From Microplitis mediator (lineage: Eukaryota > Arthropoda > Insecta > Hymenoptera > Braconidae), in the NCBI RefSeq assembly GCF_029852145.1, contig NC_079972.1, forward strand, positions 10,228,986-10,292,985: a DNA stretch of 64,000 nt. Reading direction: 5' to 3'. Each line of letters begins with the position of its first letter. Within the stretch, counting starts at the first letter, position 1. Position numbers and translations under genes: made by a program. Positions 53,601 to 59,600 of this stretch are shown here, piece by piece. The notes under the pieces are model-generated. The model was not told the DNA's origin, did not search any database, and saw nothing but the letters and a program-made list of their open reading frames with translations.

Positions 53601-56600
53601 AAAAGTATGGGGATAAATTTGAGAAAAATGAACAATTGTTCATTTTAAGGCGGCCATAAGTTTACCAATAAATCTTTTTTAATTTTCGTTTGTTAAACTG
53701 AAGCTACATGTCCGGAAATTTAGACTGTAAACAAAATTTGAGAAACGGTTGACATTGCGGGAAAACCCCAAAACTTCATGTACCAAAAGATCGGAACGTT
53801 TTCCGCGAAACGAAAATGAAGAAAAATTTATGTAATTCGACTGCTTAAGGCGTAGTTCCGGTCGGGGGTGGCCTAAGATTTTTGGCTGACATATCAGAAT
53901 CTATATGTAAAATATTTTGGAAATATAGTCATCCAGTAGATTGTTTACTGTGCAATTTTTTTTTTTCGTTGCGCAAAAAACGTTTGCGAACTTCAAGTAC
54001 ATGAAACTTCCCGCTGTTTTTCGAGCTTAGGGAGCTGAGTCTAGATTATCTTTAGATTTTCTATAGAATTTCTTAGACGGCGATCCTGATCAAAATTAGG
54101 TCCGATAGCCATTTGGAGACCTCGGGGGTTTTCATAGCGAGAAGTTAAAAAACTGATGAAAGTTTACGCCGTGCTGGTATTAAATTTAACCCCAAAAACG
54201 ATGTTGAAATATCACTGGTAGTGGTGTTAAATTGTTTTCAATGTCATTTTTCAAATATCAAAAGTCAAATTGTATTTCAAATACAAAAAAAAAATTTTGT
54301 TGTTTCAAAAATTAATGATACGACAGATTTACCAATTTATGGAGAAATCCAAAGAATATTGCCCACAATTACATGTAAATTTTTTTGTATAAAACATGGG
54401 GAAAAGTTTTATGATTCGAGTCTCTTCGCAAACTAAATTAGCGAGAAAAATAGAACAACAATATTAATGATTAATTTATCATCTTTAAATCAGTTACCTT
54501 ATGAAAAAAATCAGAGTTAGAATAAAAATAATCATAATATTCTTCCTAAATATTTAATTTGATAAGCGATCAAAAATTTATACAATTCGTTCAGTTTAAT
54601 AAAAGTGGAATTGCTTATTTTATAGGTGATAAAATTTTTTTTATCTCAATTAACAGTAATTTCGTAATTTTGTCGAAGTATTAGTACTATTTTCTACCTG
54701 TTTTGTAGATCTTAAAACATTTCTACTCACAACCTCATACCCTGATCAGTTATTTTACTCCACATCTACACCGTTTTAACACCCCGCACGAAAAATTTAT
54801 ATCCCGGTGAAATAGTATATATCCGGCTTATATCTTTAGTATTGCCGTATGTATGCTATTTTGTCGGCATATATTCCTGGATATATATTTTTTCGTATGA
54901 GACCAGTTAGATAATACCGCCAAGTAGCACCGCTACACTAGTGTAATTTCATTCTAACACCAGTTTTTATACAGTGTAAGCTTGTTTATCATACGCACCC
55001 TTCATATTTTTTATTAATGAGTAATTAAACACATGGTAACTTATTTTATCTATCTAGTAATTTTGTTTTTAATTTCCATATTTTCAACAAACAAAAAAAA
55101 ATTAACAATAAATTTCCGTTAAAATATTTGAGTCCTTATACCCGAGTCGAAAAGTTTCAGCATTATTTCAAACTGATTAGGCTGAACTGGACCTTAAATG
55201 AAACTTACTGCGCTCAATTTAGCCTTAAATTAAACTGATCAGCCTGCTACTGGAATTGAATTGAAGCTGGATTCATCCTGAACAAGCTTAAGCTTGAAAC
55301 TGACGTGAAATTTTCAGGCTGTTTTAAAACTGAACAGCCTACTGTAGCATTAAAAAGACACTGAATTCGAGCTGAATAACCTGTAGGTTATTCAGTTCAA
55401 AACTAGCTTAAGCTTTGAGCTTATTTTCAAGCTGAATAAACTGCTACTTAACAAAATTTTGTCTTGAATTGAAACTGAATAGCCTGTTAAAGTGTTACCA
55501 AAAGATCGGAACGTTTTCCGCGAAACGAAAATGAAAAAAAATTTATGTAATTCGACTGCTTAAGGCGTAGTTCCGGTCGGGGGTGGCCTAAGATTTTTGG
55601 CTGACATATCATGCACGATTTTTTTAAATATATATAATATAATTTTATGAAATTTAAATAATTTTCAAAAATTTTACTTCTGACTGTTTATTAAAAAATG
55701 ATAGGGGAAGGGGGGGCAAAACGGGATACTTAACGAAAAATTTAGTTTTTAGGGACATAAATATCGTAAATTAGCTTCATTTTGATTCTATTTGAAATAA
55801 ATATAACGAATTTTAGACTGCCATTAGAAAAAAAATTTTTATTTTCTGCGGGCAAAATGGGATACCCCAAAAAAAAGTAAATTTTTTTTTTTTTTTTTTT
55901 CAAGTGAATAAAATTAATGTAATAATGTCTTTCTTAATTGATGTAAGTAATAAAATTTACGTGTTTCGGACGACAATACTCAATTTATCTGTGATTATTG
56001 TGAATAATTTTAGAGATTTATCTTTCATTAACGATGAATCAGTTATATATCGTTATCGTTATTTATTATAAATTTTAATACTTATGTTAAAAATAATGTT
56101 AGTTAGTTTTCACTCCAAAGAAATTATTTTTATAAGAGAAATAATTAAATATTGAATATTAGAAAATTAACATAACTGTTAATAATGTGATATTATAGCA
56201 CTAAAGTTATAAAATATTACAAAATTATGAAAGTTACAATGTAACAGTTGAAATTATGATGATTACCAATGTTACAGTTTTAGAGTTTTTATTAGTATTA
56301 TTGTTGTTATTGTTCTTGAGTTAATTAAAGAAATAAATTTATTAATTTGTGATACTTCATGAAAATAAATTTGTAGTACGATAAAATTTGTACATTTTTT
56401 TCATTTATACTTTTCGCAAAAAATATAAAAATGTTTTTTTTTAGCTTCTAATAGTGTGAAATGATACTAGATGTCATTTTTGACCATTTTCGAAAGTTTT
56501 TCGAGAAAAAAAAATTTTGACGAAATTTTGAGGGTATCCCATTTTGCCAGCCTATCCCGTTTTGCCCCCCCTTTCCCTAAATTATTCAAAATTTTAAGTT

Positions 56601-59600
56601 TCGATTAAAAAAAAAATTATAATTTATTTTTAGGGCTTAATTATTTTTTATTGATAATTTTAAAAAAGGCATTATGTGGTTTAGTGAATTTAGTTTTTTT
56701 TTTTTTTTCCTATCAATCTGCGCAGTCGGCGAGTACGATCGATGTGATCATATGAGGAGAAATGCATACGTATAAACCTAAGGGATAATTCTGGTTTGCT
56801 GAGTTGGCGCGAATTGAATTCTCTCTCTTTTCTCTCAGCTCATCGTCGTGTCGCACTATATATTAATATTTGACTAAGATTATTAGGTTTTTAATCTGAA
56901 ATGTTAACGTCGACATAATTAAACCCTAGGCAGTATGGAAATTGTCGATATATTGAATAAAAAAAAATAGTATGGACTGTTGAAGTAAAAAAAAAAAATA
57001 ATTTGACAATATTTCAACAACACTTGGCATTTTTCCCACTGACTCTCTAGCTTTCTTTATTTTTTTCCGTTCATACTATTTTGATAGTTGCGCTTTGTAA
57101 CAACTTTTTAGGTCACTGATTTCTATCTTGTTAAAAAAAAAAAAAAAATATTTAATAAACTGCAACGTGCTTGTTATATTTTAAATTATTTAAAACTTTC
57201 TCTATTCCTTAATTCACTTTGACTCTTTATTTTAATCGCCAACTCGGAAAATTATTTAATTGATTCTCGATTTAAAACCTTTTAGTATTTTATTGAGGTT
57301 TTAATTAAAATATCTGCAATCTAAAAATTATTTTTTATTTTATTTATATTACAATAAATTTACCGGATTAATTTCTTTATTGAACAAGAGATTAAAGATT
57401 ATAAATCAATTGATTGCAATCAATTATTTTATTTATTAATTAAACATTTAATTTTTATGACTTTTAATTTTTTTAGTAAATAAAAAAGTGACATTTTTTC
57501 AATAAAACTTTTACTGTGTCCGTAGTAGAAGACTCGAAATATTAAACCGGTTATTTAAAAATTTTTCATATTCCAAATTTCATAATTCTCATTTTTATGG
57601 AAAAAATAAAATCTTGTTTATGCTTAAAATTGAAGTTTACTCATGAATTATTGGAATATTATTTAAAATACATATTTAATAATTCGATGGGTTCAAAAAT
57701 CCGAGACGCTTGAGTTTGTCTTCAATTTTATGTACCTAAAGAATGGAACGTTTTTCGCGCAACGGAAATGAAACATTTATGTAATTTGACTGCTTAAGGG
57801 GTAGTTAGTGGCCTGCAATTTTCAGCTGACATACTAGCGCGTATGTGAGACATTTTAAAAATTTAGATCCAGTAGATGTTTTACTTTTCGTTTCACGAAA
57901 AACGTTCCGATCTTCAGGTACACTCAATTTTTAAAACCACAGCCTCTAAAAATTTGAAAATTTTAATGAAAGTGTTGCCTATATTTTGAATAAAAATTTT
58001 TCAGGGTATCTATTTAAGTTTTCGTTTGAAAAATTATAAATGCTTCAGTTATTTAAATAATTCGATTACTAAACAAAAATAAAAAATTCAAATATAAAAT
58101 GTTTTTCAAAAAACGCGTACGCTTTTTATGGTATTTGTATCAATAACGTGACGCTTTTTATTAATTTTTCTAATTCCTAATCTATACAAGATTCCCACAT
58201 GGATTTTGTCATGCTGCAGATTCCCACACGCAGAGAAAGTTTCAGTAAAAATTACCCAAAAAGTTTGATATTGTAAGGACATGTGGTACATATCTAAATT
58301 TTTCCCATGCACATTGTAAAATATACTACTCGCTAGCATGTAAATGGAGTGCAATTTTTACTAACAACAGTAAAAATTTGGTCACTGTCCGGGTCAAAAA
58401 AATAACTTGATTTTGACTTTTTTGACTTATTTGACTTAATTAACTTGATTTTGACTGCTATAATTCTTTTGACTTGAATATGACTTTTTTAACTTAGAAA
58501 TTTAAGTCAACTAAGTTAAATCCAAGACAACGAGTCTTTAATTTGACTTGGTTGGCGTAAATGGGTACTAAGTAAGACCACTAAGTCAAAAACAAGTCAA
58601 AACCAAATGTATTTTCATATTTTAAGATACGAAAATTCATTTGGATTAGACTTAGTGGTCTTACTTAGTACCCGTTTACGCCAACCGAGTCAAATTAAAG
58701 ACTCGTTGTCTTGGATTTGACTTAGTTGACTTAAATTTCTAAGTTAAAAAAGTCATATTCAAGTCAAAAGAATTATAGCAGTCAAAATCAAGTTAATTAA
58801 GTCAGAAAAGTTAAAATCAAGTTATTTTTTTGACCCGGGTGGCTAGATGTCCTTACAGTACCAAACTTTATGGGCAATTTTCACTCAAAAATTCCCGCGC
58901 GTAGAAAATCGAGGTAAAAATCTACATGGGAATTCATACTAGATTCGCCCATAGATTTGGCATGATGTAAATTCCCATAGGAATCTATGTGAGATCTATA
59001 TCTGGATCTATGCTGGATTCCTATAGGAAACCATACGAGAATCCGTCCGAAAACGCCATGTGTGAACCCTCATTGGAATCTAGGCTATATTTGCATATGG
59101 ATTTTTTTGATAGGGTTTATGGTCTTTTACTTTATATGACAAATAGTAACTTTATAATTATTCTAAGTAATGAAAGGTAACTTTTTAAAAATGAATTAGT
59201 GAAATTCACCGGAAATCACCGGATAGTCACTATTTCTACAGCTATAAGTATACCACTTCGGAGTGAATTTCACTAATTCATTTTTAAAGAGTAAATAAAG
59301 GGTTTCGCGCGTTTTCATCCCCCGACAAAATATGCCCGACAAAATATCCTCGACAAAATATCCTACGGACAAAATATCTCCGGACATAATATCCCCGACA
59401 AAATATCCTATCAGCAAAATTTCTCTTTTTTATTTAAATGTTTTATTTGTACTGTTCACAACTAATCTGGGTGCTTGTTTTTCAGGGAAATTGTGATAAT
59501 TTATAAATAAAAAGTAACTGCCTATTTAGAGTGCTAGTTTTCCAGGAAAATTGTGAAAATTATATCGAAAGATATTTTGTCGAGGATATTTTGTCGGGGG

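Noticed and set aside
59196..59417. 73-codon frame with repeated GDILSVGYFVEDILSG-like phrases
   Set aside because: Translation of the CGACAAAATATCC tandem palindrome, not a protein.
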